Assembly: GCF_016427505.1 (NCBI RefSeq) | Contig: NZ_JAELXS010000018.1 | Location: 1-32,516 of the forward strand | Direction of reading: 5' to 3' | From: Sphingomonas mollis | GTDB lineage: Bacteria; Pseudomonadota; Alphaproteobacteria; Sphingomonadales; Sphingomonadaceae | Length of the DNA stretch: 32,516 bases | In this document: piece after piece, positions 1 to 6,635 of the stretch | Layout: the number at the start of each line of letters is the position of its first letter | How positions within the stretch are numbered: position 1 is the stretch's first letter | Translations under genes and position numbers: made by a program | Notes under the pieces: generated by a model | Told to the model about the DNA's origin: nothing | The model's input: only the letters and a program-made list of their open reading frames with translations | Databases searched by the model: none

Positions 1-155
1 TGGCAGACGAGCGACACGCGGATGAAAACACTGCCGCAACCGACTTTCCGGGCGAGAGCAAACGTGCGGGCAGCACGAGTGGCAATGAAAATTACGGTGG
101 CACAAAAGAGCAGAAGATCGATCCAGCCTCTCCCGAAGCCGGCAAAACCCCATGA
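1..155 (+). CDS. C-terminal end of an unknown hydrophilic protein (partial)
   Basis: The frame is open from the window edge (first full codon at base 3) to a TGA at 153-155, giving about 50 residues with no start inside the window. The visible tail is hydrophilic, rich in Glu, Asp, Lys, Gly and Asn, with no hydrophobic segment or recognisable motif. Its stop overlaps the ATG of the next small gene in an ATGA arrangement (152-155), which suggests the two are translationally coupled. The composition resembles small stress-associated disordered proteins, but I cannot name a family. The main support for it being real is the coupling to the next gene. Confidence 0.5.
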   Translation, partial: ADERHADENTAATDFPGESKRAGSTSGNENYGGTKEQKIDPASPEAGKTP

Positions 156-319
156 CCAGCAAAATCGGCAAAATCATCGGCAAAGTGAACGAGGCAGTGG
201 GCGCGATGAAGTCGAACGCTGATGATGCGTCAGTGCGTGAAGACGGCGCGGAGCAGGAAGCGCTGGGCAAAAGGCAGCAGGCGGATATCGAAGGTAGGGA
301 GAAGGCTGACCGTGAGTGA
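152..319 (+). CDS. small CsbD-like stress protein
   Basis: A 55-residue protein starting at the ATG that overlaps the upstream stop codon. It begins with a Gly/Lys-rich segment (GKIIGKVNEAVGAMK), followed by an acidic/basic helix-prone tail rich in Ala, Glu, Gln and Asp. This pattern of Gly-Lys-Ile-x-Gly followed by Asn-Glu-Ala-x-Gly is typical of the CsbD family of small general-stress proteins of unknown biochemical role. The length is slightly short for the family (usually about 60-70). No signal peptide or membrane segment is seen. The assignment rests on motif resemblance only and could be wrong. Confidence 0.55.
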   Translation: MTSKIGKIIGKVNEAVGAMKSNADDASVREDGAEQEALGKRQQADIEGREKADRE

Positions 320-321
320 TG

Positions 322-534
322 CTAGAGGCTGATGTTACGCCGTGCCATCTCGGCAAAGGCCATGTCCCCCAGAACCCTGCGCGGCTCAGTCCTGAAGATG
401 TCGGCCAGGTCGAGCAGGTCCTCGTTGCCCAGGTTCGTCAAGGATGCCTCGATGGCGGCAAGGCGTTCCACCGCGGCTTTGCCGGCGTTGGCGATCCTTC
501 TCATTCGTGTCTTCAGCATGCCGCGCACTACCAT
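322..534 (-). CDS. small helical hypothetical protein
   Basis: A 70-residue product on the minus strand, convergent with the CsbD-like gene and ending only 2 bases beyond its stop. The N-terminal third is basic (MLKTRMRRIANAGKAAVERL) and the rest is amphipathic and Leu/Ala/Asp-rich, so an all-helical protein is likely. No signal peptide, membrane span or known motif is visible. Codon use looks coding (regular GC3, balanced amino acids), unlike the overlapping frames. The ATG at 534 was kept; an internal ATG at 519 is an alternative. No function can be assigned. Confidence 0.45.
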   Translation of the reverse strand: MVVRGMLKTRMRRIANAGKAAVERLAAIEASLTNLGNEDLLDLADIFRTEPRRVLGDMAFAEMARRNISL

Positions 535-653
535 GAGAGACGATCTCGCGGCAGGGGCATTTACCCGTCAGGCAGGCGCTGCAGAACCGATCTCGCCGTG
601 ATCCAGCGCCGTTGATGCTTTGTTTGCGCTGTCCGAACGCGTAACGTGGCGGG

Positions 654-845
654 ATGGACGACGCCCGCACGGTGCTGAAGCTGGCAGATCGCATCGCCAA
701 GGTCGAGGCGGCTCCGGCAGGCAGCGTTCATCGGAGGCGATATCTGCGAGAAGCTGCGATGTTCGCAGAGATAGTACGCCCGCTCGTGCCACCAGCTATG
801 TGGCGGAGAATGGAACGAGAGCTTGCTGAGGCTCGGGTTGATTGA
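654..845 (+). CDS. small hypothetical protein
   Basis: A 63-residue, charged and probably helical protein (Arg, Glu and Ala-rich, with a Trp-Arg-Arg-Met-Glu-Arg segment near the C-terminus). A GGCGGG run lies directly against the ATG, which is too close for a good ribosome binding site. No homologue is recognised. It is kept because its amino-acid composition is protein-like and the opposite-strand frames across it read as low-quality Arg/Ser-rich shadows. It is unlinked to neighbours: about 120 bases separate it from the divergent hypothetical gene, and more than 500 gene-free bases follow. Confidence 0.35.
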   Translation: MDDARTVLKLADRIAKVEAAPAGSVHRRRYLREAAMFAEIVRPLVPPAMWRRMERELAEARVD

Positions 846-975
846 GGATGGCTTTATTCTCCCGATGGATGAGCAGTGGCCACCGGCTAGACTTGTATGC
901 AGACGTTCCACAATTCGGCAAAGTTGGTCAAAATTCGGCGATAAGCAGACCGGCTGCATTTAGGAAAAACTGGTG

Positions 976-996
976 GAAAGCGGAACGGCCGCTTTC
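976..996. repeat. hairpin repeat copy 1 (GAAAGCGG-n5-CCGCTTTC)
   Basis: Perfect 8-base arms, GAAAGCGG and CCGCTTTC, around a 5-base loop (AACGG), followed by GGG. The same arms recur at 1069-1089 with a different loop. No T-tract follows, so a simple terminator is unlikely. Confidence 0.7.
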
Positions 997-1068
997 GGGC
1001 GTTCGACCGCGTTAAGCTGCCGCTCATTCAGGAAGCGGCGAAGCGGGGCACGTGCGCTCGTTCATGGT

Positions 1069-1089
1069 GAAAGCGGCCTGTCCGCTTTC
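1069..1089. repeat. hairpin repeat copy 2 (GAAAGCGG-n5-CCGCTTTC)
   Basis: Same perfect 8-base arms as the copy at 976-996, with loop CCTGT, again followed by GGG. The conserved stem with a changed loop suggests the stem is the functional or mobile part. The copies are 93 bases apart in the same orientation. Confidence 0.7.
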
Positions 1090-1380
1090 GGGTGGTTGTC
1101 TGAGAGACCAGTCGCTCCTTCAACCAATAGGAGAAGGACCTTAAAGGTCACAAGTAATGGAGAGCACCCTGTCTGCTTCTTGCCAGCGGTTGCAGTAAGC
1201 GGCATTCGTGCATGCGGGGGAGGCAGAGAGGCAAACGCCACCACTTTTTAGACGTGAAACGGCAGCTTATGAAGGGTGATACCCATAATAGCATTTTGTT
1301 CAGGCAGTGGAAAGCTTGAACCTATACTTTTGGCGTAAAGCATAAGTTGCTCTTAATCGGCTGCTGCTTAACTCCTTGAC

Positions 1381-2556
1381 TTAACCCGCAAAGTCTAATC
1401 CGATTCTTGTCATCGAAATTCCGAGCTTCTGCATGAGATTAAGTGCATACTCGTACCGCAGCTGAGCAACGATCTGCGCGGCTTGTACAACCGAGATGAG
1501 CCTGCGCCGGCCCGGTCGGGTGCTCGAGACGCGGAACGCGAACTCGCTGATAAACACGCCCTTCTTCTCGGCGTAGAACGTCCGCCAGATCGGTGCCGAA
1601 AAGTCCTTTCCCTGCTCGTTGAAGCAGAAGGCTTGGATCGCGCCAGCGATCTGGAGGAAGACGTAGAGGTTCGTGTTCACGTCGGGGGATTTGCCGTCAG
1701 AGACGGGATGCAGCTTGATAGCGACGAAGGGGATTCGATCACCGTAGTTGGCCGTTCGCGCGCTTCCCTGGCCCGGCACCAAATCGCAGGCCGGCGTCAG
1801 ACAGACCCAATGTTCGTCCTCGACCTCGAAGATGTGACCGGTCGTGAGGTGCCAGCCCTGAGGGGGTTTGCTACAGACGAAGGCGTTGTGTTCGCGCATC
1901 GCCTTCTTCTTCGTCTCGGCCTTCGACAGATCGACCGAGAAGCGGACGCGCGCGACGTCGTCGGGTCCGCCAGCCGCCGTCTCCGCCTCGACTAGGCTGG
2001 TCGCGAACTTCTCGACGCGCGGCAGGACGATGTTCAGAAGCTGATCCGAATGTCGCGAGACGCTTTCGGCGATCAGCCACCGCCGCTCCTCCCCGCTTGC
2101 GCGGAGCAGACGGTCGTACCAGTGGGCCAGCGCATGCTTCCGCTCCAGGGCCGCGCTCTGCGCCACCACCCCGTATTCGTCCATCTCAGCGCGGATTTTG
2201 GCCAGGAACAGCCTCGAGGGTTCGGGCTCCCACGCCTCGAGTGCCGTCTGCAGATCGCCCAGGAGGTCGTCGTGATCGCCCTTAGTAGAGAAGGCAATGA
2301 AGATCGAGTCCGACTTGATCCAGCGGACGCCGTCGCCGGACCACTGCACCTTGGCGCTGGACTTCGAATTCATGGTCCCCTGGAGCTTGGCCTCGACCCG
2401 TCCGAGCTGGTGGCGCAGCACGATCCTGCGCTGCTCGGGGTTCCATCCGGCCGCGTCGGCCAGCGCGGCGAAGTCAGAGTACGGCTGCTGCTTCTTGCCC
2501 ATTGTGCGGCGATACGTCTCCGGCTGCATCCGGGCGTGCAGGTAATCGCGGAACAC
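1381..2556 (-). CDS. receiver-family conflict protein, C-terminal part only (N-truncated)
   Basis: 391 codons from a GTG at 2556 to TAA. The protein is soluble, with no membrane span. Segments such as ALAHWYDRLLRASGEERRWL, TGHIFEVEDEHWVCLTPACD and the start RDYLHARMQPETYRRTMGKK resemble, from memory, the C-terminal half of the bacterial proteins that carry an unusual N-terminal response-receiver domain (the Response_reg_2 type) and usually sit beside HSP90/histidine-kinase-like ATPases. Here no receiver domain precedes it: reading upstream in frame meets a TGA about 40 bases before the GTG, and no receiver motif appears in the next 400 bases. It therefore looks like a decayed or rearranged remnant that is still open, possibly still expressed. 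An internal ATG lies at 2529. It is transcribed divergently from the protease unit. Family assignment is moderate; function is unknown. Confidence 0.5.
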   Translation of the reverse strand: MFRDYLHARMQPETYRRTMGKKQQPYSDFAALADAAGWNPEQRRIVLRHQLGRVEAKLQGTMNSKSSAKVQWSGDGVRWIKSDSIFIAFSTKGDHDDLLGDLQTALEAWEPEPSRLFLAKIRAEMDEYGVVAQSAALERKHALAHWYDRLLRASGEERRWLIAESVSRHSDQLLNIVLPRVEKFATSLVEAETAAGGPDDVARVRFSVDLSKAETKKKAMREHNAFVCSKPPQGWHLTTGHIFEVEDEHWVCLTPACDLVPGQGSARTANYGDRIPFVAIKLHPVSDGKSPDVNTNLYVFLQIAGAIQAFCFNEQGKDFSAPIWRTFYAEKKGVFISEFAFRVSSTRPGRRRLISVVQAAQIVAQLRYEYALNLMQKLGISMTRIGLDFAG

Positions 2557-2980
2557 GCTCTCGCGTCCCTTGTCTGAGCTAGTCTTGATCCACCATCAGG
2601 GCCACATCGAAGGAACGAGCTGTAATTCGAGACCTGAACGTGCTATCGAGACGGCGCTGGATTGCGATCGTCAGCGGTTGAAACTTGAACACCACCTTCG
2701 GTGTGAGTGGTTGAGCGTCGATTAGCAAATGGGCCAGCAGTGGGGGACAGGCGTGCTCGGCTCCTCGTTGATCGCTTCGCTTCTGCTCGCCACTTCCCCA
2801 GCAGTTCCTCTGTCCGGTGATCCGAGGAGTTCGGGTGTGAAAGCCCCGATGCTGCTTGCGCAACGTCGCGGTGGCATCCGCCGAGGGGGAACATCCCATG
2901 TCCCGGCACCCGTTCCACCCTGGCGACGTGGCGCTGAGCAACGCAGGGCGAGCGGAAAACCGCATTCGTTCGATCGAGGC
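2557..2980. other. intergenic region upstream of the protease gene
   Basis: About 420 bases between the divergent truncated gene and the start I chose for the protease. The protease frame is open back to an ATG at 2729, but residues encoded there are Arg/Gly/Pro-rich and low in quality, so I treat them as non-coding leader. A short opposite-strand frame ending at 2579 also looks spurious. Promoters for both divergent genes should lie here; I could not pick out clear -35/-10 boxes. Confidence 0.4.
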
Positions 2981-4120
2981 ATGGCCCTGACGGCGTTCGC
3001 GACGATAATGAAACCGCAGACCAACGAGGTCGCGAAGGCTGAGTTTTATATTACCGAGTTCGGTGGCCGGCCCATCGTACATACGAACTATGCGCCAATT
3101 GCAAATATTACGCGGCCATCGCCAGATGATACGTGGTCGCCCTCGTTTGAATTCGGGCCGACGATCGAGGACGCGATTGCCGCAGTGACGGGCTTGCAGG
3201 GCCATAAGACCGCATTTGGGCTCGGCACCGTCTTTTCCGGTTCAGAGGGGATCACCCATGACGAGATCACCGTCTCCGACTTCCTCCGGAAAGCCACGTT
3301 CATCGTCCAACGATCGGCACTGGGCGAAGATGGCAGGCCGCCGATTGACCTCTCCGGCGCCACCAAAATACGCATCTCTGACGACGATGGTTTGATTCAA
3401 ACCGGCCCGATCGAAGTGATGGTCGGGGGCAAACCTCCCCCAAAATTGATTGAGCGCTTGAAAGGGTGCTGCTTTAACGGGCAGCCTCCGGGGCGCGGCA
3501 AGGATATTCTCGCCCGCCTGCGCGCTCACAAGTTCTCCCCCGCAAACACCAAGGTCGCCTCATTCGTCGTGGATAGCGGCACCACGAATTTCCTGAGCCG
3601 TTCCCCAGTGCTGAAGCGGCTGAACGTCGGGGCGCAGGGCGGAACGCCATGGAGGGCGCGGCTCGATAACGCCCTGAGTGAGTCGAGCGGCGGCAACCTC
3701 GTGCTCCTCACCCACGTGCTTGGATCGAAGGTGGTCGTGGAGGACGCGACCGGCAAGACGATTTACTCCATTGAACTCGCCGAACTGCAGGCGCTCGCCG
3801 TCGCCAAGCGCGTGAAGCTCGTGCTACTAGGTTGCGAGACAGCCGGCCAAGCTGAGCACGCTGACCTCAGCCTCGGCGTGCTCGGGAGGTACAACACTCG
3901 GGCCGCGGCCGAACGGATCGAGGTGGCCCTGCGTGACGGACGCGACGGCGACTCGTTCCTGTCGACGCTCTCTGCAAAAGGAATCAAGATCGTGGTCCAG
4001 CCTGGCAGCTGGTCGTCCACCGGCGTGGGCGCCACGGTGTTCGCCCGCTCAAGAGAGCAATTCGGCGGCTGGGTGAAGGTCCTCAGGGTGTGGTTCATGG
4101 GAGTGGGGCATGGGAGCTGA
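2981..4120 (+). CDS. caspase-like (CHAT-type) cysteine protease
   Basis: 379 residues from the ATG at 2981, preceded by GATCGAGGC. The N-terminal 190 residues are beta-rich (several YITEFGG-like strands) and unrecognised. The C-terminal half has the caspase/CHAT layout: a hydrophobic strand ending in His245 (NLVLLTHVLGS), then a short beta segment, then a second strand ending in Cys285 within VLLGCETAG. The strand-GCETAG motif is the classical Cys-containing motif of CHAT/caspase-like proteases, and the upstream strand-His is its partner. The usual Gly after the His is Val here. No signal peptide is seen with this start. The next gene overlaps by 11 bases, and a membrane-hairpin protein and a lipoprotein follow as one unit. 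I infer a protease that acts on its neighbours when triggered. A start further upstream (2729) cannot be excluded. Confidence 0.7.
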   Translation: MALTAFATIMKPQTNEVAKAEFYITEFGGRPIVHTNYAPIANITRPSPDDTWSPSFEFGPTIEDAIAAVTGLQGHKTAFGLGTVFSGSEGITHDEITVSDFLRKATFIVQRSALGEDGRPPIDLSGATKIRISDDDGLIQTGPIEVMVGGKPPPKLIERLKGCCFNGQPPGRGKDILARLRAHKFSPANTKVASFVVDSGTTNFLSRSPVLKRLNVGAQGGTPWRARLDNALSESSGGNLVLLTHVLGSKVVVEDATGKTIYSIELAELQALAVAKRVKLVLLGCETAGQAEHADLSLGVLGRYNTRAAAERIEVALRDGRDGDSFLSTLSAKGIKIVVQPGSWSSTGVGATVFARSREQFGGWVKVLRVWFMGVGHGS

Positions 4121-4730
4121 AGGCCTGCCAAGGATCAACGAGATCACCGCATTCCTGGAGAGCCACGCACCTGACCGGATCGTCAGCCTTGTTGGCAAGC
4201 CGCTCACGGCCGAGCTGCTCGCACCGGGCGTCCACGGCGGCGAGCCCGACGCGGCATCAGGTCCGGACGTCCGGGCGGGTCTCGCCGCGCGAGCAGAGGT
4301 GCTCGCGGTCGCGCTGGACGTGGCCATCGCGCGATGCGGCCCGGCGGTCGAGAGTATCGCCGTCCGCCTCAGAAAGGCCCGCCGATGGCGGTTCACGTCA
4401 CTCAGCTTGGGCACGATCGGGGCGTCGAGCGTGATCGGAACGGCATTCACGTCCGCCACGGCGGCTCTCGTCGCCGGCCTGTTTACGCTTATTGCGAACA
4501 TCGCAGCGTTGTTCACCGACCAGGTGGTACTCGGTGGCCAGTTTAAGGAAGCCGATCTCGCGGCGACCGCGCAGAAGCTGACCAAAGCGAAGGGCATGGC
4601 TCAACTGACGAAGGATTTGCTCGGCGCGGTGGCCAGGACCGACTTCGAAGTTGGAGAAATGAGAGTTCTTCTGCAGCAGTCAAACGCTTTGTTCGAGGAG
4701 ATCAACGATGCACTTCCCACCTCGGCGTAG
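4110..4730 (+). CDS. membrane-hairpin protein, candidate effector
   Basis: 206 residues. The ATG at 4110 overlaps the protease stop (4118-4120) and is preceded by GAGTGGGGC. Residues 1-93 are soluble and helical, ending in a basic stretch (RLRKARRWR). Residues about 96-112 and 114-136 form two adjacent hydrophobic segments with a very short turn, a membrane hairpin. Residues 140-206 are again helical and charged. A soluble-hairpin-soluble architecture of about 200 residues next to a signalling or protease gene resembles two-TM effectors such as SLATT-type proteins, which are thought to permeabilise membranes in bacterial conflict systems. I do not see a diagnostic SLATT motif, so this is structural analogy only. 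Coupling to the protease suggests it could be its substrate, partner or effector. Confidence 0.6.
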   Translation: MGAEGLPRINEITAFLESHAPDRIVSLVGKPLTAELLAPGVHGGEPDAASGPDVRAGLAARAEVLAVALDVAIARCGPAVESIAVRLRKARRWRFTSLSLGTIGASSVIGTAFTSATAALVAGLFTLIANIAALFTDQVVLGGQFKEADLAATAQKLTKAKGMAQLTKDLLGAVARTDFEVGEMRVLLQQSNALFEEINDALPTSA

Positions 4731-4920
4731 CTCGACACACTGCCCGGTGGTATTCCTTCTGCTGCTCATGGCAGTTGCATCGTGCGGTGATCATGCCGAT
4801 CAGCAGGCGGCCAACTACGACATCGAGGTCCAGGACAGTTTGGCACCTCCACCTATTGCCGAGGACTTCAATTTTACCCAGCCAGCGGAAGGCGTTAACC
4901 TCACAGAGGTCGGGGAGTGA
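4708..4920 (+). CDS. small lipoprotein, third gene of the protease unit
   Basis: 70 residues, with an ATG at 4708 inside the end of the previous gene (23-base overlap). It has a basic N-terminus, a hydrophobic core (VVFLLLLMAVA) and a lipobox VASC with the lipidated Cys at about residue 27. The mature part is about 44 residues, acidic and Pro-rich, with no known domain. It should be attached to a membrane in the periplasm. The overlap makes it part of the same transcription unit. A lipoprotein in this position could be a sensor, an anchor or an immunity-type partner for the hairpin protein; that is inference. Confidence 0.6.
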   Translation: MHFPPRRSSTHCPVVFLLLLMAVASCGDHADQQAANYDIEVQDSLAPPPIAEDFNFTQPAEGVNLTEVGE

Positions 4921-5314
4921 AACTCGGGCCGCGACCCGAACTGCACGTGATCTGATGTCTGCTTTAGACCCCGGCTCATTACTCGAGCTTGGCTATACGG
5001 CGCGTCATCCGCCTTATGGATGAGAAGACCATCCACGCTTCGGAAGACGCGATGGATGCTTCCCAGTCCTTGGCGAGGCGTCGGCATGAACGAATGATCG
5101 AAGTCAGGGAGCCAAAAACGCTCTCCGAATGGCCACATGTGGGTCATTATCGTACGCTGATTGAATGGCGGCTTTCTTGGGCTGGCATCTGAAACCCGCC
5201 GCTCAGCTGTTGGCCCATTACCGGACGTCAAAGTTCACGATAAATTGATGCAGTGGCCGTCTGGCAATTCAAATGGCCCACGCCCGCACTATCAACACGT
5301 AAGTTCAGGCGGGG
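4921..5314. other. gene-free region between convergent units
   Basis: No convincing gene in about 390 bases. Frames on both strands give products without motifs. A small GC-rich dyad follows the lipoprotein stop but lacks a T-tract, so I do not call a terminator. Confidence 0.4.
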
Positions 5315-5983
5315 CTACTTCTTGCTCGAAGCAAGATCGGCGATGGCCGTGTCAAACAGCTCAGCTGGGTTGTTGGTGATCAGCAACACGCCGGCTTCCA
5401 CCTCCCGACCCCGGTTAGCAGCGGACCAGCTCGCGGAATACACAGCGATCGGAATCCCCATCCGTTTGAGAAGCTCGTGTAGCGCCAGGCCCGCCGTAGA
5501 ACCCTCTACGTCACGGCCGACGTCCGTGATCGCGAGATCGAACTTGCGCTGCGAAAGGAGCTCGCGCGCATGGGCGTTGTCGTATGCGACGAAGACGCGG
5601 ACACCCGCTTGCGCAAAGGCATTTTGTAGATAGCCGTTATTTTCGGGATGGTCGTCGACCCACAGGATGGTTCGACCGAGCAGCTCGACGAAATCGTCTT
5701 TCGACTGCTGGGCTGCCTTCTTTGCGAGCCTTTCCGACTCGGCTCCCGCGAGCCCACCGTTTGGCGCCTGCTTTTCTGCTGCCTTGCCGAGTGCGTTGCC
5801 AATCAGTTTGATCCCTCCCGGTCCGAATTCGAAGTCGGTGCGGGGATCACCAATCCTCGATGAGATAGCTGCGTAAAACATGAATGCAAACACCAGGATG
5901 CAAACGGGCCAGATGAGAATTTTACTCAGTCTAAGCCACTGTGGCTCGCCGGATGCGGTCGGCTTATCGGCTGCATGGTTCAT
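5315..5983 (-). CDS. membrane-anchored receiver-domain protein
   Basis: 222 residues, ATG at 5983 behind a purine-rich AAAGGGGGG stretch. A short cytoplasmic N-terminus is followed by one membrane span (about 21-41), a linker with a helical, charged segment (65-100), then a receiver-type domain (105-220). The domain has the acidic pair Asp110-Asp111 (ILWVDDHPENN), the phospho-acceptor position Asp154 (FDLAITDVGR) and Ser183 at the Thr/Ser position. The conserved Lys is replaced by the ITNNPAEL motif (about 202-209). This combination (LWVDD-PENN ... TN-P-EL) marks a divergent receiver subtype. There is no DNA-binding output domain, so it is more likely a membrane-localised switch than a transcription factor. 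It is convergent with the protease unit, which suggests it belongs to the same island. Confidence 0.65.
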   Translation of the reverse strand: MNHAADKPTASGEPQWLRLSKILIWPVCILVFAFMFYAAISSRIGDPRTDFEFGPGGIKLIGNALGKAAEKQAPNGGLAGAESERLAKKAAQQSKDDFVELLGRTILWVDDHPENNGYLQNAFAQAGVRVFVAYDNAHARELLSQRKFDLAITDVGRDVEGSTAGLALHELLKRMGIPIAVYSASWSAANRGREVEAGVLLITNNPAELFDTAIADLASSKK

Positions 5984-6294
5984 CCTACGCCCCCCCTTTC
6001 TGTATTTTCGCGCTTACTCTGCTGAGCACGAGCCAGCTTGACCAGAGGTATTCATCTCGCGCCGCAAATCAGCGGGTGTTGCGCTGTCCGGCTCCTGATC
6101 TTCAACGCCGGCTGCTTCGATCAAAGGCATATTGGCTGTAGTCCGAAGACGAAGCCAAAAGACGAATGGCAGCTAACTGAACTGCTACCGGTTTCGTGGA
6201 CACCGATAGAAGGTGCTTGAAACGAAAGACGGCGCTACTTGGGCGGTCGGTTAGAACCATTGAATATCGTTCAACGGGCTGTTTCGCTGAGAGG
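5984..6294. other. intergenic region with a solo IS end
   Basis: No gene seen. It holds the promoter side of the receiver gene, and at 6184-6222 a sequence matching the terminus of an IS3-type element found again at 10840-10880 (separate entries). Confidence 0.45.
6184..6222 (+). mobile_element. solo IS terminus (copy 1)
   Basis: The segment beginning GCTACCGGTTTCGTGGACAC matches, with a few changes, the segment at 10840-10880 (GCTGCCGGTCTCGTGGACAC), including the following GGTG...TGA.AC bases. In the second copy it precedes an OrfA-like remnant, so I read both as left ends of the same IS3-family element. No transposase remnant follows this first copy. Confidence 0.5.
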
Positions 6295-6633
6295 CTATGA
6301 GGGAAGCCTTCGATTGCCCTCTAGAAACGACGCCAGCAAGGCCAGCGCTTGATCGACGCGATCAAGCGCCTCCAAGATTGCGGCCTCGCTGCGTTGATCG
6401 CTCGAGGCGAGCCTTCGCGTTGCAGTATCGAGCGCCGCTGCAATCTGGTCCGGGTCTGGGAAATCCTCCGGCAGCGAATTCCAACTGGACTGGTCTCGGG
6501 CGATAGACGCAGCGGTGCCCATGGCACCGAGCCAGCGTGAATTTGCTTCTTGTGGAAGGAGTGGCGAGTAGCGGTTCTGAAGGGTGTCCAACAGGCTAGC
6601 GAACGCACCGTCGAGATCGGCGAACGATGCCAT
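6295..6633 (-). CDS. hypothetical protein downstream of the lipoprotein gene
   Basis: 112 residues, helical and Leu/Ala/Asp-rich, with no signal peptide or membrane span. The ATG (6631-6633) lies 2 bases after the stop of the upstream lipoprotein gene (TGACCATG), so it is surely co-transcribed with the lipoprotein and the haem peroxidase. No family is recognised. The helical composition and tight linkage suggest an accessory or partner protein of that operon. Confidence 0.55.
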   Translation of the reverse strand: MASFADLDGAFASLLDTLQNRYSPLLPQEANSRWLGAMGTAASIARDQSSWNSLPEDFPDPDQIAAALDTATRRLASSDQRSEAAILEALDRVDQALALLASFLEGNRRLPS

Positions 6634-6635
6634 GG

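Larger units (their letters stand above)
846..1380. other. gene-free region with a repeated hairpin
   Basis: No convincing reading frame in about 535 bases; frames here give Ser/Arg-rich products with no familiar motif. The recognisable structure is a pair of near-identical inverted repeats at 976-996 and 1069-1089 (annotated separately). It separates the small conserved-looking genes from the island beginning at 1381, and could be an integration scar or a repeat-rich intergenic segment. Confidence 0.5.

Noticed and set aside
973..1251. Plus-strand frame across the hairpin repeats
   Set aside because: It runs through both inverted repeats, is Ser/Arg/Gly-rich and has no ribosome binding site.
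2729..2980. N-terminal extension of the protease frame, beginning like a signal peptide
   Set aside because: After a short hydrophobic stretch it becomes Arg/Gly/Pro-rich with no protein-like pattern, and the ATG at 2981 opens a well-behaved sequence. Kept only as an alternative start.
2579..3205. Long minus-strand frame overlapping the protease start
   Set aside because: Arg/Ser-rich composition, antisense to the protease N-terminus, no motif; its end (ALMVDQD) looked briefly like a receiver strand but nothing around it fits.
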